In this document: positions 11,704 through 22,036 of the stretch, one piece after another | Layout of the letters: every line of letters begins with the position of its first letter | Position numbering within the stretch: position 1 is the stretch's first letter | Source: Fusarium oxysporum f. sp. lycopersici 4287 | Taxonomy: Eukaryota > Ascomycota > Sordariomycetes > Hypocreales > Nectriaceae | Length of the DNA stretch: 64,000 nt | Reading direction: 5' to 3' | Assembly (NCBI RefSeq): GCF_000149955.1 | Contig: NW_017264846.1 | Location: 436,265-500,264 of the forward strand | Translations under genes and position numbers: made by a program | The notes under the pieces: generated by a model | Seen by the model: the letters and a program-made list of their open reading frames with translations, nothing else | What the model was told of the DNA's origin: nothing | The model's database searches: none

Positions 11704-12178
11704 TGGCTATGCGAGTGCAGGCCGGATCATTTCAGGCAAAGGTGCTATTCGCCGCACGTCGAACGCGGTAGATTGCTGCGAGTAACTGGGACGTCAGCAA
11801 GAGTGTTGATAATAAGACAAGGCTGCTGACTGTGGGTACCGAGCAGTGCCGGGTCTTGGCCATGTATTTTGCCTATTTAGGTAACGATCTACATCCTGAT
11901 CTGCTTCGGCGTCAACGCTAACGCTAACGCTAACGCCAGCCGCTTCTACTCCTTCTACAAGGCGTCCACGCAACTGTCAAGATTTTTCCCAATTCGGCTA
12001 AGGGGAGTCACTTCCATCAATATCTTTTAACTGTCATTGCATTTTATCAATGTAGGACTTGGTGAGCGTTGCCTATAAAGCATAGTTGAGCCCCATGCAT
12101 CAGCTACTCGATCACCAAACAGCTTGAGCTGTACCTCTTATTGCCCATTACCATTGCGCACACATTTCTCCCATCACC
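11704..12178. promoter_or_regulatory. Upstream region of the PAD gene
   Basis: The 475-bp gap between the regulator and the deiminase. It contains a short tandem array of the hexamer GCTAAC (about four units near 11915-11938) and a pyrimidine-rich stretch before the start codon. A weak TATA-like TATAAAG lies at about 12074, 105 bp upstream of the ATG. No coding frame. Confidence 0.4.
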
Positions 12179-14011
12179 ATGCGGACCGGCTGGCTATATC
12201 CTATCTTCATTGGCACGCATGTCAGCGCCGGACTCATTAAGTCCACCACACGTCCGCTCATTCTCGCAGACACGAACCGAGATGGCATCGTCAACGGCAA
12301 AGACATTGCAGACAAATATACCTGGACAAATGAATGTGGCGCCATTTTCCTCCCCAATATTGGCGATAAACGCCACCGATGCACTGCCTTTGATCTCAAT
12401 GGTCTCTCCCTGAGCAACCAGGAGCTGTCGAGCTGCAACGACGCTTCAGGCCATTTGCTGCTAACCCCTGAGCTGGCAGCCCCAGCCCGAACCGCACCCC
12501 TTCAAGGTATCTCTAAAGAGGCTATCGGGAGCATCTATACGCTTCCGGAGAGCACCTTGGGCTCAGTGCGTGTATTCTGGAAACAGCCCGGATTCCTGTC
12601 AGATGCAGGTTCCCCGTGGAGACTCATTGATCCTCAGTTCGTATTCAACGCGAGCAGTCTACGTGCTGGCATTGAGCTCGCCATAGACGCTAGAGAGTTG
12701 GTTTCTCACCTCTCTGCCTGGAACGGAACGCTTTCTTTGGAGTTTCGAGTCACCGACGGCAATATGACGACCTACGATGCCGTGGCGATGAAGCAGGCGC
12801 CGGTCCTATTCCACCATCATCTGCAGCGCGTACAAGAGGTGCTATCCGTAAAAGGAAACGAGACTTCCAGTCCGGTGCAGAACAAGTTCGTACGCGGTCT
12901 GGAAGACGCTCTAATGAACGTGGTTGAAACCCCGGCCCTTCACTTACTCAACGGCACCGACGAAATCTGGGCACAAGACTTCATGGAACCCGGCTTCGCC
13001 AGTATGCCTGGGCCAGAAGGTCCGATATCACTACGCGTCCTGGTTCGTAGTGCGCAATCTACCAGAGTTGCTGGACGTCAGGTCTTCGAAAGCTTCAGAG
13101 GTAATAGAGTCGGAGGCCATCAACTGTCGCTAGGGTCTGGCTTTGGGCACGAGGAGATTGACTCAGGTGGCAACATCGAGATTATCCCACCGTACGTATC
13201 CAAGAACGGGACATCATATAAGCACGGCAGGGTCATCATGGGAAAGCACTTTGACAAGCATCCAGCCAAGTCCATGACGAGCCTTATTGAAGCTCAAATC
13301 TACCAGTCTCCCCTCATCCTAGAGGCTGGCTGGTTGGTCATTGGACATGTTGACGAATTTGTCCAGTTCTTGCCATACCAGAACGACCTAGGATGGACCA
13401 TCGCTATTGCGGATACACAAGCTCCGCTGGCTTTATTAAAAAAGGCAAAAGACAGTGGCCATGGCTCCACCCTTGTCACTAGCTATCCCGATCTCCGCCA
13501 GCCGGAAGGTTTTTCTTTTTACGATTCTAGCCTTGAGAACCTTACCATCAACGCGCTGCTGTCTGACGACGATTTCTTGCAGACGCAGAAATATGCACAG
13601 AAGTACATCGACCACAACTTGAAGCTTCTACTCGAAGAGGTACCACTGCCTCACAACCAAGTTCTGCGAGTACCCGCTCTCTTCAAGAATGTCACATATC
13701 CCTGGCCATCTAATCTTGATGGAATCCCCCCACGCCTGCACAGAGTCGCTCCTGGACAGCGTCAACTAATTGCTTTCCTTCCGGCTGTCATTAACGGTGT
13801 TGTCATCGGGTCTGATTATTTGGCTGCGAAGCCTTGGGGTCCAATCGTTGATGGTCAGGATATCTTTGAGGAGGCGGTGCGAGATGTGTACGGCCAAGCG
13901 GGGATGAAGGTACACTTCGTTGACGATTTCATGTCGCATCACGTAAATGGAGGCGAAGTCCACTGCGGCACGAATACCCTCAGAGATGCAACAGTCGAAT
14001 GGTGGAGCTAA
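12179..14011 (+). CDS. Secreted-type protein-arginine deiminase (PAD)
   Basis: Uninterrupted 610-aa frame. The C-terminal two thirds match the PAD catalytic domain, which converts peptidyl-arginine to citrulline with calcium. All four catalytic positions are present by motif: Asp267 in WAQDFMEPGF, His390 and Asp392 in GHVDEFVQFLP, and Cys596 in NGGEVHCGTNT; the substrate-site motif GGNIEIIPP is at 330-338. An EF-hand/dockerin-like calcium loop, DTNRDGIVNGKD, sits at 32-43. The first about 20 residues are weakly hydrophobic and could be a signal peptide; many N-x-S/T sequons (for example 157, 182, 195, 227, 258) fit a secreted glycoprotein. PADs are patchily distributed in fungi. Length agrees with a one-piece PAD that has an N-terminal accessory region. 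The ATG at 12179 follows a pyrimidine-rich leader ending CATCACC. Function confident; location inferred. Confidence 0.92.
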   Translation: MRTGWLYPIFIGTHVSAGLIKSTTRPLILADTNRDGIVNGKDIADKYTWTNECGAIFLPNIGDKRHRCTAFDLNGLSLSNQELSSCNDASGHLLLTPELAAPARTAPLQGISKEAIGSIYTLPESTLGSVRVFWKQPGFLSDAGSPWRLIDPQFVFNASSLRAGIELAIDARELVSHLSAWNGTLSLEFRVTDGNMTTYDAVAMKQAPVLFHHHLQRVQEVLSVKGNETSSPVQNKFVRGLEDALMNVVETPALHLLNGTDEIWAQDFMEPGFASMPGPEGPISLRVLVRSAQSTRVAGRQVFESFRGNRVGGHQLSLGSGFGHEEIDSGGNIEIIPPYVSKNGTSYKHGRVIMGKHFDKHPAKSMTSLIEAQIYQSPLILEAGWLVIGHVDEFVQFLPYQNDLGWTIAIADTQAPLALLKKAKDSGHGSTLVTSYPDLRQPEGFSFYDSSLENLTINALLSDDDFLQTQKYAQKYIDHNLKLLLEEVPLPHNQVLRVPALFKNVTYPWPSNLDGIPPRLHRVAPGQRQLIAFLPAVINGVVIGSDYLAAKPWGPIVDGQDIFEEAVRDVYGQAGMKVHFVDDFMSHHVNGGEVHCGTNTLRDATVEWWS

Positions 14012-14561
14012 AAGCTTATACCAGAGTCGCGGCACACGATTGAAATTTGAAGTGCAGGTGATGACTACTCGACCAACAGCACGGCGTGTCGGCTAACCCT
14101 GACCCTAAATAAATAGAAATGGAATTTTAGGTCAAATGGTCATTTTTTACGCTCATTGCTCCAGTTTGGCTGAAGAAGTGATTAAGTGAAACTGGGCATT
14201 TGTATGAGGAAGATCTGTTTTTGGTGTACAAGAGGTGGTACTTACGGGAAGTGGGTATTGCATGGTAATAACGTTAGATATTATGTAGTTTAGTCTGCCA
14301 TGATGTATTCCATAACCATGACACAGGAGACCGGCCCCCTGCGGGTTCCGCCAATGCCGTTGAGGAACGAGCTGAGTCCTAGACGCGGCGCAAAGGCGCT
14401 TACGGCTCCGACCCCGCTTTCGACAGCATTGCTATTTCATGCTTGCGTTTCTACCATTTCTATCTCATCTGCCCATCTATCCATCTACGTGTTCTTCAAG
14501 AGTATCATCGAATATCATCGAATTGCATTACGAATTGCATTGAAGTATAAAGTTGTTTACC
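14012..14561. other. Intergenic; PAD 3' side and promoter of the next gene
   Basis: No supported gene. A TATA-like run, AGTATAAAG, at about 14545 lies close to the next start codon. The 90-codon frame 14300-14572 overlaps this promoter and has no recognisable feature. Confidence 0.35.
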
Positions 14562-15200
14562 ATGACCATTGATTACTCAAAATGGGACAACCTGGACACA
14601 GATTCAGAAAGAGAAACTCCCCCTCCAGCAGCACTACAATCAAGTGCGCCGGCTACAGCAGATCCAATCACAGGCAGCACTCCGGGATCCATCCAAGCCA
14701 TCACTGTCCGTTGCGATGGTGAGAGAGTCAGATTCGCACCTTGGTCAGTGACATCGGTCAAGGCGGATCACCCCATCTTCTCGAACTTCGTGCCTCCTAT
14801 CCCGCGACTCATCGAGGTTCCATTAGTCTTTCATCGGGTCGGCAGTCAATCTGCAGACCGGGCCGATCTGGATAATCAGGTCATCACATATCTCCATATT
14901 GACTCCGAATCCGGGTTCGCGCCTCCGAGCTGGCAGTCCCACATCGGCACGGTGCTGGTGGCGCGAAAGGATCAGAAGACGTTGCGACCACAGCATCTGG
15001 AGGGTGTATGGATGTATTGTGATCACATCTTGGATCTCTTCGGAGATGGAGAAGGTGCACCGACGCATATGTATCGTAGACAAGCATTTGAGGAGTGGTG
15101 GAAAGACTACTGCAAAGAGCAGAAGAAATTACGGCGGGGAACTGGAGGCAAGAATGACCCGGATGACTGGCGAGCGGTACAGTCGCCGTATGTGACATAG
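14562..15200 (+). CDS. Conserved-looking fungal protein of unknown function (212 aa)
   Basis: ATG 14562 opens MTIDYSKWDNLDTDSE, an acidic start; the frame extends upstream but only to non-ATG codons. It has a proline/alanine-rich stretch (residues about 20-50), then a compact globular-looking part with VRFAPWSV, HPIFSNFVPPIPRLIEVPL, a segment containing HIDSESGFAPPSWQSHIG, and EGVWMYCDHILDLFGDGEG; the C-terminus is charged. No signal peptide, membrane segment or known catalytic motif. I believe similar proteins occur across Pezizomycotina as hypotheticals but cannot name a domain. It ends only 42 bp from the end of the Helitron 1 helicase frame, tail to tail, so it is either the host gene next to the insertion site or Helitron cargo. 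Confidence 0.6.
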   Translation: MTIDYSKWDNLDTDSERETPPPAALQSSAPATADPITGSTPGSIQAITVRCDGERVRFAPWSVTSVKADHPIFSNFVPPIPRLIEVPLVFHRVGSQSADRADLDNQVITYLHIDSESGFAPPSWQSHIGTVLVARKDQKTLRPQHLEGVWMYCDHILDLFGDGEGAPTHMYRRQAFEEWWKDYCKEQKKLRRGTGGKNDPDDWRAVQSPYVT

Positions 15201-15242
15201 GTTCCTCGTATGTGCTGGTATAAGTATATCTCGCGCGCTGTT

Positions 15243-17640
15243 CTACGTGAAGCATTGCTGGCTTTCAAACGATCGTCTTGTTTCTACCGCTAGATCCGCA
15301 AGTCTCTTCATGGCGTCAACGATGACCTGGTCTGGCTTGTTGCCGAGGAAGTCCTGCGGCCGCACTATATTTAGCAGTTTGATGCCCTGTAGTGTCTTGC
15401 ACCTAGAAAGTTGTACATAGAGACTAGTGAAGTCGCACTTCGAGGGCTGACCATTTGTCACGCGATTTCCTCGGAGCTCTAAAAGAACATCGGCAAACGT
15501 TTTCCCTTGGGCCTTATAGTCGGTCAGTACGAAGGCAGGGACCACAGGCAGTCCGCGTCGGGTGCATTTCCCGGATAGGAACTTGTAACAGGAGTTGGCT
15601 GGATCGAGTACATGCGTGATGGGCCGGATGAGTAAGGTACCCGCTGGGAGTGTCGGGATGGTTATATCTTTTGTCTCTTGTGACTCCAACAATATGCCTA
15701 GTGGCGGACCGAAGTGTATGGTAACATCGTCAGCGAGATAATGGCCTGGGAAGTTTGGGTCGGGGATGAGGTCCACGGCCGTAAACTCGGCCCCGTTCAC
15801 AACTCTCAGGCCGGTATAGGTATTTTTGTTGACAACAACAGGCATGCCCTGGGCGTAGAAGAATACTCCTGGGATCTTACAGCTGGAGCTGTCGCCTTGC
15901 TCGATGGTCTGGGCTAGCTCCTGCTGTAAAAAGGTCCGGCTGCGCCAGGTGTGTGTCGAGATGAAGATGGAGATATGCTTTGCGTGAAAGCGGGCCCAAT
16001 CTACCAGGGCTTCCATATTGAGAGCCCATCTGTTACGGTTGAGCGGTGTTATGGCACGCAAGCCAGCCTTGAAGGTGATCTGGGACCGGTCCACGAGCCT
16101 GGTGTTGAGCAGGTCAAAGTCCTCCCTAGTCTGGGTTCCGGCCCGTACTCTTTCCAAGAGAGCGCCCAGCTGTGGATCGTCCCGGGCGCGGACTTGCTCC
16201 TCGAGAAGGATGACGGTCTTGAACATCAGCCACAGGTTATGACCACGATGGTGAGCAATGGTTGCCTGTCCCGAAGAGGTCGTGTAAGTCGGACTCATCA
16301 TCTGGTCCACCAGGAGACTTTTCTCAAGCACAGGGGCGAACTGATAGAAATCACCCATCAGGAGGACGACGGGAATACCGCCAAACGGCTTATCGGGGCA
16401 GTCGCGGAGGGCCTGGAGGCGACAGTTGGCCTGGAATAAAGTGGACCCCCCGAGCATGCTGACTTCGTCAATCACAAGTACCAACTTCTGCTTCCACCTC
16501 CATTTCTTCGCTTCCGAGAAGACTGGAGGCTCTCTTCTGTCGTTAGAATGGTGAATATCCAGTCCACAAGCCGAATGAAATGTCGTCCCGCCGATCTGAG
16601 CAGCCGCACTGCCGGACGTGCCGGTCACCTGGAGTTGATGCAGCTGGCCTCTAGCCACAAATACGTTCCGCAAAGCATCGACGATCCTGGACTTCCCAGT
16701 ACCGCCTGGGCCACCAACGTATTGAAGGTTCTGACCGGCAGAGTCTGGATGGTCGACGTACTTGTCCAAGAACCGACAAATAAGCTGTAGCGCCATACTC
16801 TGCAAACCGTTGAGTGTATACGCGGAGGCGGCCTGAAGTCCCAGCTCCGTGAAACCTCCGACGGGACCCAGTTCAACAAGCATTCGAGGATTCTGTGCCT
16901 GCGAGGTTTCCAAATGTCTCGGAATGGGAATGTCTGCATCGCATTGTCGAACAAGCAGATCGTCAATGTTAGCGTTCCCAATGGAGGTTGTGCCACCTTG
17001 CACAACACCCTCCATCTCGTTGAGCATCTGTAGATGCAGCAGATCCTGGGCCTTCGCCGCAGCCTGAACGTCATCGGCAGAAGGAACGGAGCATTGGCTT
17101 AAGACGCTGTGTTGACGATGGCGAATTTGCTGATAGAAATCGTCGTGACGTTGGATAAAAGGGCGGCGCTCTTCTATCGGGTTCTCCCGGTCAAGGTCTC
17201 GGATCAGACCTTGCAAGACCGGAGAGTCCTTTGTTGCGTCGGAATTGCGTACAGCATTTTGGAGAGTGCGGAAGAGGGCCTTATAGTTTTGGTAATGCTC
17301 TGCCATGGTCGGCTCTTCCATGGTCGGCTCATCATCACAGTTGCTTTCACCCAGGGGGAATTCTACGTCTACCGTGTCATCGCCTTCCGACCGGTTGGCC
17401 CAAAGCCGAGCATCCTTACGAGCATCCTCAGCCGACTTTCTGAGAAGAGAGATATTCGCGACGTGGGATCCCAAGCGAGGACACAGGTTAGCTGCGAAAC
17501 TTTGCCATATGCCTGTGATATCGGGGTGGGTTTCGGAGAGGAATTTCTCCCATGGTACGAACAAGGCTAGATGGAGAACCGAATTCCTACACAGACTATC
17601 AGGGCAGCTTCGGGGGCGAGTGAACCAGGCAGGGAAAGAT
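15243..17640 (-). CDS. Helitron 1 Pif1-like helicase domain (C-terminal half of RepHel)
   Basis: Open frame from 17753 to 15243 (836 aa); roughly its first 50 residues overlap the Rep frame out of phase and are probably not real. The real homology begins near LALFVPWEKFLSETHPDI. Superfamily 1B Pif1 motifs are in order: Walker A GPGGTGKS (residues 348-355), Walker B VLVIDEVSMLGG (about 425-436), GDFYQFAP, and late motifs including FVLTDYKAQGKTF near the C-terminus. The helicase unwinds the transposon strand during rolling-circle transposition and normally is fused behind the Rep nuclease. Here the Rep frame (17567-21358) continues past this start in another frame, so a one-step frameshift or an unseen intron separates them. 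Motifs look intact. Confidence 0.85.
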
Positions 17641-20600
17641 ACCGTTTGAAGTACACTGGGTGGTCGTCCATGTGATCGTCGCTGATGAACCCTTGAAAGA
17701 CTGGCACTGCGTATCCGGGGGGCTGACGAAGCTTTTGAATCCATTCGTGACATTCCGGGGGCCCCTGTAGCGCAATATGGACTTCATCCTCATCTCGACC
17801 ACGACGGCGCTCCACGATGATCGTGGACATATAGTCGTAGAGGCACGTATCTCTCAGAACTGGGCCGCGATAAGCATAGGCGTCCAGGTACAGCAAGGTC
17901 CGGCCGTTTCGCCGAAACTGCACTGTTTCCGATGGCTCTTCGGCGTCGATTTGCGTACAAGCCTGGCGACGGAGGTGTGGCCAGCGTCGGAAGATGGTCC
18001 AGTAAAGTGCTGTCAGGTTGATGTAGGACCAGTTTGGTACGTTAGTAAAGTCTGTTTGATAGCCGAGCAGAAAGTAGCAGACCTCTACGGCCGAAAGCTG
18101 CCTCTCAGAGAAAATTCGGTTCGCTGCCCTCATCAAAAACTGGCGGCTCTCATTCACCACGTCCTGACGCTGGGCATCTTGCTCGGGAAGACTTGGCCCC
18201 CCCAGCGACGCGGATTCACGGAGCTGCCGAAGAACATCAGATGCAAAGACGAGGCGTTTCCACATGGGCGTGTCTAATTTGGTGGCATAATTTGTGATGT
18301 AGAATACCATGGCCAATCCCTTCGTCTTAGTCAAGATCATAGAGAGGTCATGATTGTGGCGGAGGCCGACCGCCATTGCTTTGTTGTACCGGTTGACGAG
18401 CGCATGGTTCCGCCTCATGCTGAGCAGACCGTCCTCCGTGAACCCGGTGTTCTCGACGAGCTTCCAAGGGGCTTTGAACCGACAAGCCGTCGTTCTGTGT
18501 TGACCTGCGCCCTCTATAGCGAGTGCTTTCAGAGAATACTTGATACAGGTGTACGTATGCGAGTGCACCTGGCAACAGTAGGCAATGAAGTTGGACTCGT
18601 TGTCGAAAGCCCCTGAGAGAGTCACAGTGTTGTTCATGATCTCGTCAATCGGGTCGATTGGCTTTCTCTCCTTGCGGACGGCCCTTCCAGCTTCCTCATC
18701 CAGACATTCGTTAAATACAGAGTCCAGATAGCGAACCACTTGAGCACGGTATTCTCCCTCCTCATTTTTCGTCATATCGTCGATCAAGGAAGGCAACTCC
18801 ATATTACCCTCCAACCAGAGTAGACCATGCAGGTGGAGACTACCTCGGTCGTTCGTCTCAACTGTTGCGTAGTAATGGCTGATCTTCCCGTAAACTGATT
18901 CCTGGCCTGTCTTGACATATTTCTCAAAGAACAAGGAGACCTCTCGATGGAAGAAGATGGCAGCGCTGACCGGATCCATAATGCTAAGAGAAATTCTATC
19001 ATATCTCCCACGGAGATCAATCAGAAGCTCCTTGGCTGCATCGCGATCATGAAGTCTGTGAATGGAGAGTTTCAACTTGACCGGATTGTTGATATCATTG
19101 GGATTGACAGTAATCCAGATGGCAGGTATACCTGTCCAGATGTTCAATGACTGTATCTTCCTCCGCATCAAGAGCCGGGTTTCGTTGGAGAGCGGCTGCG
19201 CGTGGCCAAATATGGACAGTTCGTGGAGCAAGAACAAGATATCCGGATCGGTCGTGGTCTTGGTGTCCTGCATTTCCTCCTGTGCTATTTTCAAGCGGTC
19301 CATCGTCAGGCGTCTACAGACCCGGTCCAGTCTGTCGAAGGAGCCCTTTACCAGACGGACCATGCTGATTCTTCGGTTCGTGGATCGCAGGAGGATATTG
19401 AAGACCAAGAAACAAAAGATTGGGTGGACGGCAAACCGGCCCCTGTGCCGCTGCAACACGTACTTGGTCCAGTAGTTGAGCGAATGGTTGGTGCCACTCT
19501 GTGCGGAGCCCAAGGCGCCACGTGGATCGCCGTCTGGCAGACTGGGGCCCTTCGGGCCGCCCCTGCCCCAAGGGAAAAGTTTCGGAAAGGTTCGCGGGAA
19601 GAAATCCTCGTGTAGGCTGTCAGCGAAATCCGCGCCACGCTCGACCCGGATGAATGGCTGGTCACCCGCCGTATGGACCATCATACCGACGGGTTCGGCG
19701 TCATCATCGTGTCCGCCCGGACTCGTCCGCAAAGCCTCAGCTAAGAAGGACAGCTTGTCAGCTTCAGCGAATGTAGCAGGTCCGTCTAGAGGAAACATGC
19801 CGGACGCCGAGGTCTCGCACAGGGTATCATCGCCGTGGTGAACACTCCCTGGGTCAGGGGCAGATGTAAGTAGATCCTCAGGCGATTGGTGGGACTGTTC
19901 CACCAACTCGCTGTCGCCCGGTGGTGAGGCATCGTCGCTGGCATCTGGTTGCATGGACGCGAGAAGCTCTTTAATGCTAGCGAAACCGGTCCCCTCTAAT
20001 CCGCGATCAACATTTGGGACGATGGGGTCTGTGTGTGTCTTTTCCACGGCTGAGGGTTCCTCTCTTCGCATGCGCTCCATGAGAACGGCGGGAACGGCCG
20101 AGCCCTCGGCATACTGCCAGCCATGTATCTCATCCAGGTTAATCTCGATACCCCTATAGAGGGGATTGTTCTTCTGCAGCCACAAGAGAGCAGCAGTCGC
20201 CCGAGACTTTCGCACCTGAAGAAGGGACCCCACTTCCGCCTGATTGGGTCTCTTGGCACCACTCCAAGAGACATGGATGTTCTCGATCGTCCGAAGAAGC
20301 GGGTGAGGCAGCACTGTGGTGACCAAGTCGTCTACGTTATTCGGAAACACGACAATATGGCCCTTGATGTGCTTCCTGTAACTCGCACTCGACGGCGTCT
20401 TGTTATCAACAGTGAACTTCGTGATATAGCCAAAGGGGGCCTGGAGAGCGATCAGCCTCTCCTCGAGAGGAGAGAGGCCGTCGAGTTCTTTGGGATAACG
20501 ATGCTCACATCCTATATTCATGTTGTTGACGGAGCATGCCTTTGGCAGCTTCCCACGGTCGAAGCTACCGCGGCATTCGAGGCAAACATCGACCTGAGCG

Positions 20601-21358
20601 TCACCTGTCAGTGGCAGACACTTTTGGCACTCTTGAAGAGCCACTGTGGCTCGTAGGAGCGAGGAGGGCAAGTCCCTCCTCCACTGGATGGTAGTCATGT
20701 TGGCTGGCGCGCATTTTCTGTAACAGAAGGTGCAATGGGAAATAGGCAGTGTCCTCTCGTCTGCAAAAGCTGCATGGAACGATCTCGAAGTCTCGACTTG
20801 AAGGGCGAGCGGGACTTCCTTACACCAGGATCTCCTTAGCGATACGTCTTCCTTCACGCGAAAGCAGGAGTCCCGGTGTTGAAGAATTCTGTCAAGAGAC
20901 AGTTGCTGATGTTGAGTAACCTCGTGCAGTAGTTTCGGCCTCTTCCGGCGGCTTCGGTCTCGGTCCGAGGGTGTCGGGGCCGGAAGTACGTCTTGCTGTA
21001 TGCTATGCCGCTTGAGGGAAGGCGGAGTCCGGAGAGGAGAGGCTGGCTCAGGAGTCGTCGGTCCGGTAGCAACCCGCGTATGGACCCATCCACTGCGCCT
21101 GCGAGCCTGGTGGGGCCGATAGGGTCCGGGTCCACCGGTCCGACGTTCGGCGCGTCTACGGTCCAGGTCGTCCGATACACGGATGATTTCCTCGAAGGGC
21201 ATTCTGAGCTTCGTGTTTCGGAGCTCCGACTCCATGACCCGCTGCGGCCGGGTGGTCCGCCGGGTGCGAGCCGTTGTATCAGTGTGCTGCCGATCTAGCC
21301 TCTCCAGAGTTTGGCGGACATCTTCTATCGGAAGGGGAGTCCGTCCTGGTGGAGGCAT
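17567..21358 (-). CDS. Helitron 1 Rep protein (DUF6570 + Helitron_like_N, HUH nuclease)
   Basis: 1263-aa frame, ATG at 21358. In order: basic, disordered N-terminus (1-180); Cys-rich region with CTFCYRKC and CLECRGSFDRGK, followed by GCEHRYPKELDGLSPLEERL, typical of DUF6570 (about 205-420); acidic linker; Helitron_like_N starting near FPRTFPKLFPWGRGGP (about 587-602). The HUH motif is HLHGLLW (842-848), and the two catalytic tyrosines are Tyr1020 and Tyr1024 in FYITNYATKL. These residues nick and re-join DNA in rolling-circle transposition. The C-terminus runs past the conserved region in a frame different from the helicase. Its start faces that of the companion gene across about 680 bp. Confidence 0.88.
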   Translation of the reverse strand: MPPPGRTPLPIEDVRQTLERLDRQHTDTTARTRRTTRPQRVMESELRNTKLRMPFEEIIRVSDDLDRRRAERRTGGPGPYRPHQARRRSGWVHTRVATGPTTPEPASPLRTPPSLKRHSIQQDVLPAPTPSDRDRSRRKRPKLLHEVTQHQQLSLDRILQHRDSCFRVKEDVSLRRSWCKEVPLALQVETSRSFHAAFADERTLPISHCTFCYRKCAPANMTTIQWRRDLPSSLLRATVALQECQKCLPLTGDAQVDVCLECRGSFDRGKLPKACSVNNMNIGCEHRYPKELDGLSPLEERLIALQAPFGYITKFTVDNKTPSSASYRKHIKGHIVVFPNNVDDLVTTVLPHPLLRTIENIHVSWSGAKRPNQAEVGSLLQVRKSRATAALLWLQKNNPLYRGIEINLDEIHGWQYAEGSAVPAVLMERMRREEPSAVEKTHTDPIVPNVDRGLEGTGFASIKELLASMQPDASDDASPPGDSELVEQSHQSPEDLLTSAPDPGSVHHGDDTLCETSASGMFPLDGPATFAEADKLSFLAEALRTSPGGHDDDAEPVGMMVHTAGDQPFIRVERGADFADSLHEDFFPRTFPKLFPWGRGGPKGPSLPDGDPRGALGSAQSGTNHSLNYWTKYVLQRHRGRFAVHPIFCFLVFNILLRSTNRRISMVRLVKGSFDRLDRVCRRLTMDRLKIAQEEMQDTKTTTDPDILFLLHELSIFGHAQPLSNETRLLMRRKIQSLNIWTGIPAIWITVNPNDINNPVKLKLSIHRLHDRDAAKELLIDLRGRYDRISLSIMDPVSAAIFFHREVSLFFEKYVKTGQESVYGKISHYYATVETNDRGSLHLHGLLWLEGNMELPSLIDDMTKNEEGEYRAQVVRYLDSVFNECLDEEAGRAVRKERKPIDPIDEIMNNTVTLSGAFDNESNFIAYCCQVHSHTYTCIKYSLKALAIEGAGQHRTTACRFKAPWKLVENTGFTEDGLLSMRRNHALVNRYNKAMAVGLRHNHDLSMILTKTKGLAMVFYITNYATKLDTPMWKRLVFASDVLRQLRESASLGGPSLPEQDAQRQDVVNESRQFLMRAANRIFSERQLSAVEVCYFLLGYQTDFTNVPNWSYINLTALYWTIFRRWPHLRRQACTQIDAEEPSETVQFRRNGRTLLYLDAYAYRGPVLRDTCLYDYMSTIIVERRRGRDEDEVHIALQGPPECHEWIQKLRQPPGYAVPVFQGFISDDHMDDHPVYFKRYLSLPGSLAPEAALIVCVGIRFSI

Positions 21359-22036
21359 GATCCGAGTAAAAGTAACACGGACTATTATGTAGAAAGGATG
21401 AGACCTTGGATGTAAAAAGAGGAAACACCACCCTCAATCGACGCAGATGTCGAGAGGGCGAAATAAGGCATTTGCCATCCCATCAATAGACTTTGAGAGA
21501 GAGGAGCAGAGACCTGAAGGAAGGGACTAACCCGCTGCGCAGCGGTAGTTTAGGTCCACGGAGTAGAAGCTTTGAAGCTTTCCGTAGGTGGCAACTTCGG
21601 AGAGGGTGCCAGAGGGGCGCTTCAAGATTACAACCACTCGAACCATGCGACAGAAATATCGCATGACGTTCAGACCGTCGATAACCGGCATGGAGGTTGC
21701 GCTCAAAGATGTTACGCTTGGCAGGTGACCGCATCTCGTAGTCAGCGGCGTCCAGCTGGCGCCAACAGTGTTGGTGTGAGTGGGATAATAAAAAGCAATA
21801 TACAGAAGGGCTGACGGGCGATGGCATCATGAATCGCTCGAGACCAGAGAAAATTGTGCGGGGTGAAGGTTTTTGGAGCAGACCCTGGACAAAGTTCGGA
21901 ACTGTTTTCCCGTCGGAATGTGGGGACCATTTGCGTATAAGAAGTCGAGCTCATCTCACGAAAGATCCAGAGATGATTCTGACAGACTACTTTCTCATCA
22001 AAACACTGTTGCGTGCCATGCAAGATTCAATCCCTG
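21359..22036. promoter_or_regulatory. Divergent region between Helitron 1 RepHel and its companion gene
   Basis: Head-to-head spacer of about 680 bp. It holds only overlapping short frames without motifs. Probably carries promoters for both directions; no TATA box was confidently picked. Helitron 2 has an equivalent spacer (52963-53562). Confidence 0.4.

Noticed and set aside
11915..11938. GCTAAC tandem repeat as possible telomere-like sequence
   Set aside because: Not the fungal TTAGGG/CCCTAA unit and only about four copies; a simple microsatellite in a promoter.
14094..14112. CTAACCCTGACCCTAAA as an interstitial telomere remnant
   Set aside because: Only two imperfect units; easily chance.
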